Below, one piece after another: positions 8,218 to 16,334 of a DNA stretch of 48,781 nucleotides (the stretch's first letter is position 1; every line of letters begins with the position of its first letter). The notes beneath the pieces are model-generated. The model searched no databases. It was given only the letters and a program-made list of their open reading frames with translations, and was not told the DNA's origin. A program made the translations under genes and the position numbers. Source of the stretch: JBEKSX01 sp049516635 (lineage in GTDB: Bacteria > Bacteroidota > Ignavibacteria > Tepidaquicellales > OLB5); the NCBI GenBank assembly GCA_049516635.1, contig JBEKSX010000004.1, positions 1 to 48,781 of the forward strand, in the 5' to 3' direction.

Positions 8218-9447
8218 TCAGATCTCTCCAATCCGGTTTATGTTTTCCCCGGATTCTCTTTTTACGTACCATTCTTTCGCGAACATCAGGATAATTGAAA
8301 CAGTTGGTAAAGCGATGAGCAACCCTAAGAACCCGAAGAAGTAAGAAAAAACGAGCAGTGATAAGATTAAAACAGCAGGATGAAGGCCTATTTTCTTACC
8401 GATTATTCTCGGAGCAAGGAATGAGGTTTCGAGTATATTCAGAGCAATGTATGTTAAAATTGTAAGCGGTGCCTGGATCAAGGGGTTTCCGCTGAACAGA
8501 GCAACAAGTGTGCTCAGAACAAGGCTTATCAGGAGACCAAAATAAGGTATGAGGTCAAGCAGTCCGGAAAGAGCACCCAGAAGTATTGAATATCTTATGC
8601 CGATAATTGAAAGAATTATTGCCATCAGCGTTCCGTTAATAAAAGCTACGATGAGAGCACCCCTTAAATATCTTCCCAGCAGCTCATCAATTTGATGATA
8701 ATATTTTACATATTTTTCCCTTGCATTGACAGGGAATAATTTTTTCGTACCGGATTTGATCTTTTCGAAATCCTTCAAAATATAGAATGTAATGAAGGGA
8801 ATAATGATAATATTAATTATCTGAGAAAGTATTATCGAGAGTCCGGTGAAAATACCGGACAAACTTCCTACGAAAGCATAGAATATTTGATCGAATCTTC
8901 CCGGCAATTCATTTACTATCTTATTTTGCAGGTCCTGAGTGGGAATTCCGGTTGTAGATAACCAGGGTATCAAGACTACCTGGAACCAACCCTGAACACC
9001 CTTGAATGTCATTGGCAGTGTGTTAATAAACTCAGTGAACTGTAATATTATTACAGGAACGATAAAAATTGCTGCCAGTACAATTATAGCTATGAATCCG
9101 ATGAGGATAAGCAGGCAGGAGAGAGTACGCGGAATCTTCTTAGTAGTTAATTTATCTACAAGCGGATTTAATATATAAGAAATAAGAAAAGCTATTATGA
9201 ACGGGATCAAAATCTGCGAAAGAGAATGAAGGAACCATAGAGTGAATATTATTACAGATAGCCATAACAACACCCTTATCAGACGGCTTCGTTTAAATGG
9301 GAGGAGTATAAAAAGGATAACACCAAGAACAATGAATGGGGATTTAAAAAGTTCCGTGACCGTAAAAAGGACGCCGAACAATACTAAGGCGGTAATTGAA
9401 ATAATTACCTCATATGTCCTAACGGATTGTTCTTTTAATTCATCCAT
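8218..9447 (-). CDS. AI-2E family transporter (PerM/TqsA-like)
   Basis: A 409-residue inner-membrane protein with about eight hydrophobic helices and the usual layout of this family: a paired N-terminal helix region, a long polar segment (roughly residues 150-220), and a C-terminal bundle. The conserved pattern DLIPYFG followed by LVLSTLVALFSG and the APRIIGKKIGLHP segment is typical. Members are named after autoinducer-2 export, but most are uncharacterised and some act as sodium/proton antiporters, so the cargo is open. The ATG overlaps the end of dut by 8 bp, which suggests a dut-transporter transcript. Confidence 0.87.
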   Translation of the reverse strand: MDELKEQSVRTYEVIISITALVLFGVLFTVTELFKSPFIVLGVILFILLPFKRSRLIRVLLWLSVIIFTLWFLHSLSQILIPFIIAFLISYILNPLVDKLTTKKIPRTLSCLLILIGFIAIIVLAAIFIVPVIILQFTEFINTLPMTFKGVQGWFQVVLIPWLSTTGIPTQDLQNKIVNELPGRFDQIFYAFVGSLSGIFTGLSIILSQIINIIIIPFITFYILKDFEKIKSGTKKLFPVNAREKYVKYYHQIDELLGRYLRGALIVAFINGTLMAIILSIIGIRYSILLGALSGLLDLIPYFGLLISLVLSTLVALFSGNPLIQAPLTILTYIALNILETSFLAPRIIGKKIGLHPAVLILSLLVFSYFFGFLGLLIALPTVSIILMFAKEWYVKRESGENINRIGEI

Positions 9448-9889
9448 TTTCTATTCCTGTGTGTCCAAAACCCCCTGAATCGCGTTTTGTTTCGGACAAC
9501 TTATCTGTTAAAATAATATCTGCTCTTTCAACTTTACAAATTACAAGCTGTGCTATCCTGTCACCAAATTTCACCGTAAAAGGGATATTACTGAAATTTG
9601 TGAGAAGTATTTTAACTTCACCTCTGTAGTCGGCGTCGATAGTCCCGGGGGAATTAATTATACCAATATTGTGATTTACCGCTAGTCCGCTGCGGGGTCG
9701 TATCTGTCCCTCATAACCCGCTGGGATTTCAATTATGATATTAGTCGGTATCGGTTTGGTTTCCATAGGCAAAAGAATTATGCTTTCTATAGACGCTGAA
9801 GATATATCGAGACCAGATGCATGCTCTGATGCATAATAGGGGAGCGGGTTTGAAATTGACTCTTTTATTTTATGAATTTTTATTTGCAT
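9440..9889 (-). CDS. dut: Deoxyuridine 5'-triphosphate nucleotidohydrolase (dUTPase)
   Basis: The enzyme hydrolyses dUTP to dUMP and pyrophosphate, keeping uracil out of DNA and feeding thymidylate synthesis. The trimeric dUTPase motifs are present in order: ASGLDISSA (motif 1), RPRSGLAV (motif 2), GTIDADYRGE with the catalytic Asp (motif 3), GDRIAQLVI (motif 4) and the C-terminal phosphate loop RDSGGFGHTG (motif 5). Its 149 residues fit the family. It is the first gene of a two-gene minus-strand unit and overlaps the transporter by 8 bp. Confidence 0.95.
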   Translation of the reverse strand: MQIKIHKIKESISNPLPYYASEHASGLDISSASIESIILLPMETKPIPTNIIIEIPAGYEGQIRPRSGLAVNHNIGIINSPGTIDADYRGEVKILLTNFSNIPFTVKFGDRIAQLVICKVERADIILTDKLSETKRDSGGFGHTGIENG

Positions 9890-9943
9890 AAAATTCTAAT
9901 ACCGCTAAACAGAATCGAAAATCATGGAAAATATATTGATAAA

Positions 9944-9965
9944 AAGGCAGGTATATACCTGCCTT
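9944..9965 (-). terminator. Rho-independent terminator after the DUF4190-type gene
   Basis: A perfect 22-bp palindrome (AAGGCAGGT, ATAT, ACCTGCCTT) lies 16 bases past the stop of the minus-strand gene at 9981. On that strand it is followed by TTT, giving a five-base T run with the stem end. It would also separate that gene from dut. Confidence 0.75.
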
Positions 9966-9980
9966 CATTGACTAATGATC

Positions 9981-10370
9981 TTAATATGAATGACTGGAAC
10001 CTATGATTGCAGCCAGGAAAACGAAATATATGATGAGAGCAATTCCGGCCAGGATATTAAGAATTACGTTAATAATTCCAAGCCACATACCTACTTTTGC
10101 CATTCCTTTACCGGCAGCGGACGATTCTCCTCTATCGATCTTATTTAATTCCATTTTGCCCACTATCCATGCCGCAATACCGCCAATCATAGGACAGATG
10201 AAATAAGAAATAATACCAAGGACCAGAGCTGTAATAGCCATACCGCTTGCGCTCCCGCCGGGCTGCATGGAAACCGGAGGAGGCGGGGGAGGAGGAGCCA
10301 TTCCCGAAGGCGGGATTGGAGGCGGTACCGGTGTACCTATATCTTGTTGAAATAGTATATATTGTTTCAT
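9981..10370 (-). CDS. Small DUF4190-type membrane protein with proline-rich N-terminus
   Basis: A 129-residue protein with a proline-rich N-terminus (residues 15-35, including a run of seven prolines), then two membrane segments. The first, SGMAITALVLGIISYFIC, and the following polar IVGKMELNKIDRGESSAAGK resemble the DUF4190 family, and the second (roughly residues 97-122) closes the protein. Function is unknown; such proteins usually sit in the cytoplasmic membrane. The proline run would need elongation factor P for smooth translation. It is a single-gene unit bounded by hairpins at 9944 and 10421. Confidence 0.7.
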   Translation of the reverse strand: MKQYILFQQDIGTPVPPPIPPSGMAPPPPPPPVSMQPGGSASGMAITALVLGIISYFICPMIGGIAAWIVGKMELNKIDRGESSAAGKGMAKVGMWLGIINVILNILAGIALIIYFVFLAAIIGSSHSY

Positions 10371-10420
10371 ATAATTCTATTTAATTAAGTTTATAAAATA
10401 ATTTTTAATTAAATAATAAA

Positions 10421-10453
10421 AAAACCGGATTGTTTCATAGAGAATCCGGTTTT
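10421..10453 (-). terminator. Rho-independent terminator after the two-component block
   Basis: An 11-bp perfect stem (AAAACCGGATT / AATCCGGTTTT) with an 11-base loop lies 24 bases past the stop of the REC-only gene at 10478. On the minus strand the stem ends in TTTT and continues TTTATTATTT. The hairpin is nearly symmetric, so weak activity on the plus strand is possible, but no plus-strand gene ends here. Confidence 0.8.
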
Positions 10454-10477
10454 ATATTTTAGATTTCAAATCGATTA

Positions 10478-10864
10478 TTAACTCTTCGAGTTTTTGAGTA
10501 TATCTTCTATTACAGTTGGTAACTGGGCTTTAATAGAACTTTTAGCAATGAACCCGTCAGCGCGAAATTCATCTGCTAATTCTTTATAAACCGAATCTTC
10601 GTATAATGTGAGTATGATCACAGATTTTTCAGGCCATTTTTCTTTAATCGTTTTGGTAGCGTCCAGCCCGGATTGGTTAGGCATGCTTAGGTCCATTAAT
10701 ATGAGGTCCGGATCGAGAGAAATTGTTTTTTCTAATACATCGACTCCATCTACAGCTTCACCGACGATTTCGACTCCGGGAAGTGAATTAATATACTGTA
10801 GCAATAGCTGCCTGAAGTTATCATTATCATCGCAGAGCAGTATTTTTATTTTAGCTTTTTCCAT
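10478..10864 (-). CDS. Single-domain response regulator (REC only)
   Basis: A 128-residue receiver domain with no output domain. The acidic pair Asp12-Asp13, phosphoacceptor Asp58 (LILMDLSMP), Thr86 and Lys108 (IAKSS) are all in place, so it should be phosphorylated normally. It is clearly paralogous to the neighbouring 135-residue REC protein: both share YI-S-PGVE-VGEA-DG near residues 24-40. It is the last gene of the two-component block and is followed by a hairpin terminator. Such proteins act as phosphorelay intermediates or by protein contact; the partner is unknown, with the nearby kinases as first candidates. Confidence 0.88.
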   Translation of the reverse strand: MEKAKIKILLCDDNDNFRQLLLQYINSLPGVEIVGEAVDGVDVLEKTISLDPDLILMDLSMPNQSGLDATKTIKEKWPEKSVIILTLYEDSVYKELADEFRADGFIAKSSIKAQLPTVIEDILKNSKS

Positions 10865-10990
10865 TCAGATGCGCTCTCCAAAAATTAATATAAGGTACAA
10901 TTTTTGGATAAGGGTAATACAGATAAAATATAAAAATTTATCATCAAATAAAACAATTAAGGAGAAATTTAGATATAAATTCAAATGATA

Positions 10991-11398
10991 TCAATTTTTT
11001 GCCGTGCTTAGCTTTTGCTGTGTTCTCTGTATCACTTCCAGAATTTCTTTATGTATATCATCCGAATTTTTCCCGATATATTTATCCACGCGATAAACCT
11101 CGGCGAGTTTCCTGTAAGATTGCCCTTCATTAATAGATATCATTACGACGGTGACGTCAGGAAATTTATCCTTAATTGTGCTTAACGCTTCAATCCCTGA
11201 TTTTTTCGGCATAATAATATCCAGTATTATCAGATCCGGGTATGTAGCTTCTGCCTTTTTAATAGCATCCTCACCATCTATGGCTTCTCCAACAAGTTCT
11301 ACACCCGGTATAGATCTGATGTACTGGGCTAATGCGTTTAAAAAATCAGGATTATTATCAGCAATCAAGACTCTAACTGGTTGTTCGGTTGTATTCAT
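10991..11398 (-). CDS. Single-domain response regulator (REC only) with altered acidic pocket
   Basis: A 135-residue stand-alone receiver domain. Phosphoacceptor Asp60 (LIILDIIMP) and Lys110 are present, but the usual acidic pair is Asp14-Asn15 and the switch Thr is Ser88. The Asn may weaken Mg2+ binding, while Ser for Thr is common and tolerated. It is a tandem paralogue of the 128-residue REC protein downstream. An AAAGGG lies just before the ATG on the minus strand and could serve as a ribosome binding site. No output domain is present. Confidence 0.87.
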   Translation of the reverse strand: MNTTEQPVRVLIADNNPDFLNALAQYIRSIPGVELVGEAIDGEDAIKKAEATYPDLIILDIIMPKKSGIEALSTIKDKFPDVTVVMISINEGQSYRKLAEVYRVDKYIGKNSDDIHKEILEVIQRTQQKLSTAKN

Positions 11399-11491
11399 GA
11401 TAAGCCCTTTCTATAATAGGTTTATGTTAATATTATATAAAATCATTATTGTTTCAATATCATAAAGATCCGGGTCTTTGCAATTCATCTA

Positions 11492-12154
11492 TCAGTTTAT
11501 TTCAATAAGCCCTTTTTCGATAGCATAACGTACAAGCCCGGCGGTGTTCTTTATCGACAGTTTGTGCATGATATTTTTCCTATGAGTATCGACTGTATTG
11601 TAACTAATAAACAGTTTATTGGCGATTTCCTGATTAGAGTGTCCCTCGGCAATGAATTTAAGTATCTCTATCTCTCTCTTAGTAAGAGGAACCTCTTTAT
11701 AAGTTTCGCTTTTCTCAGTATCCTTTGCGCTTCTAATATAATTATCAATGATAAGTTTTGAAATATCTTTGCTGAAAAAGTTCTCTCCCGCTGCAACGGT
11801 TTTTACAGCTTGTAAAAGCTCATCCTTATCCGTATTTTTCAATACAAAACCTTTTGCACCCGAACGTATTATCTGGTTCAGATACTCCTGGTTATCGTGC
11901 ATGGTCAATACCAGGATTTTTGCTTCAGGATCGTTTTCTTTAATGATACGTGTTGCTTCAATACCGTTCATGCCCGGCATGGAAATATCCATTATTACAA
12001 GGTCCGGTTTCAATGTATTGTATTGATTAACAGCATCCTCACCATTTGCAACTTCCCCGACTACGGAAATATTACCCAGGGTCAGTAATATGTTTTTTAA
12101 GCCGTCACGTACCACTTCATGATCGTCAGCAATGAGGATTTTAATATTTTTCAT
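11492..12154 (-). CDS. NarL/LuxR-family response regulator
   Basis: A 220-residue DNA-binding regulator. The receiver domain (1-120) has Asp10-Asp11, phosphoacceptor Asp56, Thr84 and Lys106. The output domain (about 155-215) is a LuxR-type helix-turn-helix: LTKREIEILKFIAEGHSNQE followed by VDTHRKNIMHKL. It starts 17 bases after the stop of the hybrid NarX-like kinase gene upstream, so the two form a cognate pair: the kinase phosphorylates this regulator, which then binds DNA. Targets are unknown. Confidence 0.93.
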   Translation of the reverse strand: MKNIKILIADDHEVVRDGLKNILLTLGNISVVGEVANGEDAVNQYNTLKPDLVIMDISMPGMNGIEATRIIKENDPEAKILVLTMHDNQEYLNQIIRSGAKGFVLKNTDKDELLQAVKTVAAGENFFSKDISKLIIDNYIRSAKDTEKSETYKEVPLTKREIEILKFIAEGHSNQEIANKLFISYNTVDTHRKNIMHKLSIKNTAGLVRYAIEKGLIEIN

Positions 12155-12171
12155 CGGTAATTGAGTTATTT

Positions 12172-13284
12172 TTACTGATTTTGAAAAAAATCAAGATTTA
12201 TTTCTAGTAAAATTTCTGTTCCATGGCCGACACTGGAAAGTATCTCTATTTTTCCCCCTACCAATTCGGCTCTTTCTTTCATATTAAGCAAGCCGAATCC
12301 TCTTCCCGGTTGTTTAGATTTGTTCGCACTGTCAATATCGAATCCTTTTCCGTTATCTTTGACCCTTACATATACATTTTGTTCTTTTCTGAACAGGTCG
12401 AGGGATACCTCCGTTGCTTCGGCATATTTACTGATATTATTGAATGATTCTTGAATTATTCTGTAAATTGCAATTTCTACTTTCGGGTTAATTCTTTCTA
12501 AAAGCTGAGAAACCTGGAATTTTACCTTGATTCCGGTCAATTTAGAGAACTCCTGGCATAATATTCTTAGAGCCGGTATCATACCAAAATCATCAAGAGT
12601 AGTGGGTCTCAGGTCATGGGCTATTCTTCTAGCTTCTACAATTGCCTTGCTGATAATAGTATCAATCTGCTTAATAATGTCCGTAGCTTTATCTTTATTC
12701 TGGTTTTGAGCAAATTCAATCATTCCTATGTTCAATTTAGCCGCACTAAGAAGCTGACCCAGACCATCATGCAGCTCTCTCGATATTCTCCGGCGTTCAT
12801 TTTCTTGGGCATCGATTACAGCTAAGGAGCGTATTCTGTGTTCAAGTAGTTTTTGATGTTCTTCTTCCGCTCTTTTTCTCTCTATAGCATAACGGATTGA
12901 TCTGATCAGCACATTACCCTGCACATTATCTTTGACAAGGTAATCCTGTGCCCCTTTCTGGACAGCAGAAATGGCTGTCGTTTCATCATTTAATCCTGTA
13001 AGAACGATTATCGGTATATTAGGTGAAGTAGAAAAGATCTTGTCGAAACTCTTAAGTCCTTCGCTATCAGGCAGTTTAAGATCTAAAAGGATGATATCAA
13101 TGTATTCGCTTTCAAGGATGTCTATACCATCACTCAATTTAACACAAATTTGAAGGTTAAAGGTGATATTCTTAACCTCAGAAAGGTATTCTTTGATCAA
13201 TCTGGCATCACCCGGATTATCTTCAATCAAGAGAATATTTATCAGATTAGCTGAATCTCTGTTATAATATGTACTTTCTACCAA
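12172..13284 (-). CDS. Hybrid histidine kinase: N-terminal REC, HisKA_3 and HATPase
   Basis: A 370-residue soluble kinase. Residues 15-130 are a receiver domain with Glu21-Asp22, phosphoacceptor Asp68, Thr96 and Lys118. A helical linker leads to the HisKA_3 dimerisation domain with RRRISRELHDG, phospho-His172. The ATPase domain has the N-box QESFNNISKYA, G1 VKDNGKGFD and G2 GRGFGLLNMKERAELVGG. There is no membrane segment, so its input must come through the REC domain, probably from another kinase in the block. The start is TTG at 13284. It is co-transcribed with the NarL-type gene (17-bp gap). Confidence 0.92.
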   Translation of the reverse strand: MVESTYYNRDSANLINILLIEDNPGDARLIKEYLSEVKNITFNLQICVKLSDGIDILESEYIDIILLDLKLPDSEGLKSFDKIFSTSPNIPIIVLTGLNDETTAISAVQKGAQDYLVKDNVQGNVLIRSIRYAIERKRAEEEHQKLLEHRIRSLAVIDAQENERRRISRELHDGLGQLLSAAKLNIGMIEFAQNQNKDKATDIIKQIDTIISKAIVEARRIAHDLRPTTLDDFGMIPALRILCQEFSKLTGIKVKFQVSQLLERINPKVEIAIYRIIQESFNNISKYAEATEVSLDLFRKEQNVYVRVKDNGKGFDIDSANKSKQPGRGFGLLNMKERAELVGGKIEILSSVGHGTEILLEINLDFFQNQ

Positions 13285-13384
13285 TATAGTATTTAATTGA
13301 TATCACTAACTAAAATCATTAATCGGTTAGCGTAATATAATAGCTAAAATTAATATAAAAAATAATAATTTTAATAACAAAAAT

Positions 13385-13831
13385 TTATACATTAGATGGC
13401 ACTTTACTAGCTGTTTTAGGTAATTTTACTGTTTTTAGCCAAAAATTATCGATTGAATTTATTATTTTAATAAAATTATCAAGTTCTACCGGTTTTGTTA
13501 TATAACAATTAGCTTTTAAAGCATAAGAAGTTAGAATATCCTCTGAATTTCTTGAGGTTGACAAAATAATCACCGGTATAGTCTTTAGGTTGAGATCGGA
13601 TTTGATCACTGCTAAAACTTCTCTCCCGTCCATTTTGGGAAGATTCAGATCGAGAAGTATGATATCAGGATCTGGAGAATTAGAATACTTTCCTTGTTTT
13701 CTCAAATATTTCAATGCTTCAATACCGTCTTCTACTGAGTCAATTTTGTGGCACTCTGTACACTCTTTAAATGCTTCGATCGTTAGCAGTATATCGCCTG
13801 GATTATCTTCGATTAATAATATTTGAGCCAT
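13385..13831 (-). CDS. Rcp1-type single-domain response regulator
   Basis: A 148-residue receiver domain of the cyanobacterial-phytochrome-regulator (Rcp1) type. It has Glu8-Asp9, the IEDNPGD start, phosphoacceptor Asp61 (IILLDLNLP), Thr92 in LSTSRN and Lys113 in ITKPVE; the longer loop before the phosphorylated strand (GKYSNSPDPD) is usual for this subgroup. It lies 15 bases after the kinase gene on the same strand, so the two are a likely cognate pair. No output domain is present. Confidence 0.92.
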   Translation of the reverse strand: MAQILLIEDNPGDILLTIEAFKECTECHKIDSVEDGIEALKYLRKQGKYSNSPDPDIILLDLNLPKMDGREVLAVIKSDLNLKTIPVIILSTSRNSEDILTSYALKANCYITKPVELDNFIKIINSIDNFWLKTVKLPKTASKVPSNV

Positions 13832-13846
13832 TCGGATATCTTATTT

Positions 13847-14716
13847 TTAATGTGGAATTGAAAACGTAAAAATGCTACCGTTTCCCGGTACAGATTCTAC
13901 CCATATTTTTCCCTGATGCAGTTCTACAATTTTTTTGCATATTGCCAGACCCATTCCTGAACCTTGAAATGCTGAATGGTTATTAAGTTTTTGGAAAAAA
14001 TCGAATATTTTATCTTTATGAATATTATCAATACCAATACCATTATCTTTTACTTTAAAATAGTACATATTTTCATCCCTTTCGCAGGAAACATCCACAA
14101 CAGGTGAATCATTATTATTAAATTTTATGGCATTGTTTAATAATTGGTTTACCATAAGAGAAATCAGTTTATAGTCAGCTTTAATATTGGGAAGATTCCT
14201 GCATGTTATCTTTATTTCATTCTTTGAGAAATTTCTTTTCAGTTCGGCTATGGATTTTGCAAAAAGTTCATTAGTATCGATATCAGTGATATGCATGGAT
14301 TGTATATTGATCCTTGAATATACAAGAAGATCATCCAGCATAGCTTTTATTCTTTTGACCCCTTCAACCGCGTATTCTATAAATTCATCAGCATCTTTAT
14401 CGAGTTTTCCAACGTATCTTTTTTGTAGCAATTGTACATAGCTGCTCACCATTCTGAGCGGTTCCTGCATATCGTGCGAAGCAATGTAAGTAAAATTATC
14501 CAGCTCCCTGTAAGCATTGTCAGCTTTTTCCTTTAAAATTCTTATTAATTCACTCTGATCTTTAATCTCTAAAATTGGATCAATAAATTTAGCCGATTCA
14601 TTACTTAAAGAAATATCTATACCTGTACCATATCCATGCTGCTGCAATATATTTTTAATATTCTCGGCATCTGCAGCATCATTATGCATAATTGTAATAA
14701 CAGGTTTATTCATCAA
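13847..14716 (-). CDS. Soluble sensor histidine kinase, bacteriophytochrome-like core
   Basis: A 289-residue kinase with a short N-terminal segment (1-60) of unknown role, a coiled-coil helix, and the HisKA H-box FTYIASHDMQEPLRMV with phospho-His81. The ATPase domain has the N-box NQLLNNAIKFN, G1 VKDNGIGID and G2 GSGMGLAICKKIVELHQG. The H-box type is the one found in bacteriophytochrome and PAS kinases, but no chromophore or PAS domain fits in 60 residues, so input is unclear. The first codon is TTG at 14716 followed by ATG at 14713, which is the likelier start. It is followed by the Rcp1-type regulator. Confidence 0.9.
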   Translation of the reverse strand: MMNKPVITIMHNDAADAENIKNILQQHGYGTGIDISLSNESAKFIDPILEIKDQSELIRILKEKADNAYRELDNFTYIASHDMQEPLRMVSSYVQLLQKRYVGKLDKDADEFIEYAVEGVKRIKAMLDDLLVYSRINIQSMHITDIDTNELFAKSIAELKRNFSKNEIKITCRNLPNIKADYKLISLMVNQLLNNAIKFNNNDSPVVDVSCERDENMYYFKVKDNGIGIDNIHKDKIFDFFQKLNNHSAFQGSGMGLAICKKIVELHQGKIWVESVPGNGSIFTFSIPH

Positions 14717-14870
14717 AAAGCGTAATTCATTTGGTACAATACTTAAGGCTATTAATATCTTTATGGATATTGAATAAATATTTTGAGGATAAGTATCTGA
14801 AACTTAAAGATATGTATTAAATATGCCGTAAATATATTCCGATAATTTTAATAATTTAATTTTAAAAAAA

Positions 14871-14903
14871 AATTCTGCAATCGAAACTTACAATTGCAGA
14901 ATT
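14871..14903 (-). terminator. Rho-independent terminator after the outer-membrane protein gene
   Basis: An 11-bp stem (AATTCTGCAAT / ATTGCAGAATT) with an 11-base loop is flanked by an A run on the left and a T run on the right, so it has the shape of a bidirectional terminator. On the minus strand it lies 71 bases past the stop at 14975 and is followed by TTTTTTT. Outside it, 14717-14974 holds no gene that I can see. Confidence 0.72.
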
Positions 14904-14974
14904 TTTTTGATTGCATTTTAATTTTGTATAAGCTTAGATCTTAAATCATATAATTATGATAAAAAAATCAATGT

Positions 14975-16243
14975 TTATTTCTTTTCGCGTTCATCAAAGA
15001 AATCACCGAGTTTGAACCTAATATTCAGGAATGAAGTAAGTAATCCAAACCTGTTATTATCTAGCTTGGATAACCTGATCGACGGTCCGATTGCAAATGA
15101 GTTCAAGGCAAAGCCCTCTGCGATATTGGAAACCATAATTTCGATAAGAAGCTGGAAGTTTCTTATCTTTTTGAGAGTTGCGTTAACCCTAAAATCGAAC
15201 ACAGAACCAACGAGCCTGCTCTCACGTGTAAACAAACCGATGTTTATCTCGTTTGCAAAGTATCCTACATAAAATTCTGTCCTTGTTGAACCAAACATCC
15301 TGAAAGGATATCTAAATTCACCGATCAGCTGGGTACCTGTAATAATGTTATTCGGCATAACTGTAGAATCAACCTGGTTACGGAAAGTGTACAGAGGTGG
15401 ACCGCCTCCGGGTGGTACACCGGTTTCTTTGATCTCGCTATAGACACCAAACATGAGAAAGTTACCCAAAGGAATTGTATATGTCAACTCGATACCTCTA
15501 GGTGGTGTAAATATTGCATTATATTGTTTCCAAGGTTTATTTTCTACGCTATCGGTACCCAGTGCATGTGTGTTCATTTCCCTAATCCTGGTGACGTAGC
15601 TGATGGAGACACCGAGTATATTAAATCCGACAGCGATTTGGTCGCTTTCAAACGGTCCGGCATATTTATTGCCCATACCGAAAGTAAAACCGATTGATCT
15701 TTTTATAGGTATGCCGAGGCGTTCCCAGCCAAAAAGAGTGAAATATGGATTAATATATGCTGTGGTATTACGAATGATTCTCTCTTTTTTGGGAGGTGCA
15801 ACGAATTCTTTTATTTTTATCTGTCTGATGACATCTAAAAATACGCTAGCATAGTCTAGTTTTCTCTGGTTTAGATTTTCTTTATTAGTACCGGTCCAAT
15901 TTTTCAATCCATCCTGGACTTTTTTGGAAAGCTGTGACCATGCAAATCTTTGCGATGAAGGGTCAAGCTCATCACCAAGAACTACATATTGGTTTTGAGG
16001 ATTTGGATCCGTAATATTGATAACGAGAGTATAACTTTCCAATTTAGGGTCAATGCCCATATCGTCCTGAGCAATAATGAAAATACTATCATCTTCTGCT
16101 CTAGCAAGGATCTTAAAATAATTCCAGGTTCTTGGATTGTTCGGATCTTCCTGCTGTGCATATGTTTTTTGATAACCAGTAAAAAACAACCCAATAAATA
16201 ACAAAAAGAATACACATAGCAATGGTACGGATTTATTTTTCAT
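14975..16243 (-). CDS. Secreted, probable outer-membrane beta-barrel protein
   Basis: A 422-residue protein with a signal peptide (1-30: Lys-Asn start, long hydrophobic stretch, then YAQQ). Residues 35-140 form a mixed domain with DDSIFIIAQDD and the Trp-containing FAWSQLSKKVQDGL. From about residue 155 the sequence is rich in alternating strands and aromatic residues, such as IGFTFGMGNKYAG, YPFRMFGSTRTEFYVGYF and FLNIRFKLGDFF, as in an outer-membrane barrel. I do not recognise the family. It is third in a minus-strand run after the two putative motor genes (91-bp gap) and is closed by a terminator, so it may be the outer-membrane partner of that system. Confidence 0.6.
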   Translation of the reverse strand: MKNKSVPLLCVFFLLFIGLFFTGYQKTYAQQEDPNNPRTWNYFKILARAEDDSIFIIAQDDMGIDPKLESYTLVINITDPNPQNQYVVLGDELDPSSQRFAWSQLSKKVQDGLKNWTGTNKENLNQRKLDYASVFLDVIRQIKIKEFVAPPKKERIIRNTTAYINPYFTLFGWERLGIPIKRSIGFTFGMGNKYAGPFESDQIAVGFNILGVSISYVTRIREMNTHALGTDSVENKPWKQYNAIFTPPRGIELTYTIPLGNFLMFGVYSEIKETGVPPGGGPPLYTFRNQVDSTVMPNNIITGTQLIGEFRYPFRMFGSTRTEFYVGYFANEINIGLFTRESRLVGSVFDFRVNATLKKIRNFQLLIEIMVSNIAEGFALNSFAIGPSIRLSKLDNNRFGLLTSFLNIRFKLGDFFDEREKK

Positions 16244-16334
16244 AGTATTGAGTATTTAGTTAATAAGTTGTTATTATGCCCTTATTATAAAATTACTTCA
16301 CTTTCCCCTGAAAAAATAAAAGTGAAATAATATT

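Noticed and set aside
13847..14716. Bacteriophytochrome photoreceptor
   Set aside because: The kinase core resembles phytochrome kinases and is paired with an Rcp1-type regulator, but only about 60 residues precede the H-box, too few for PAS, GAF or PHY domains.
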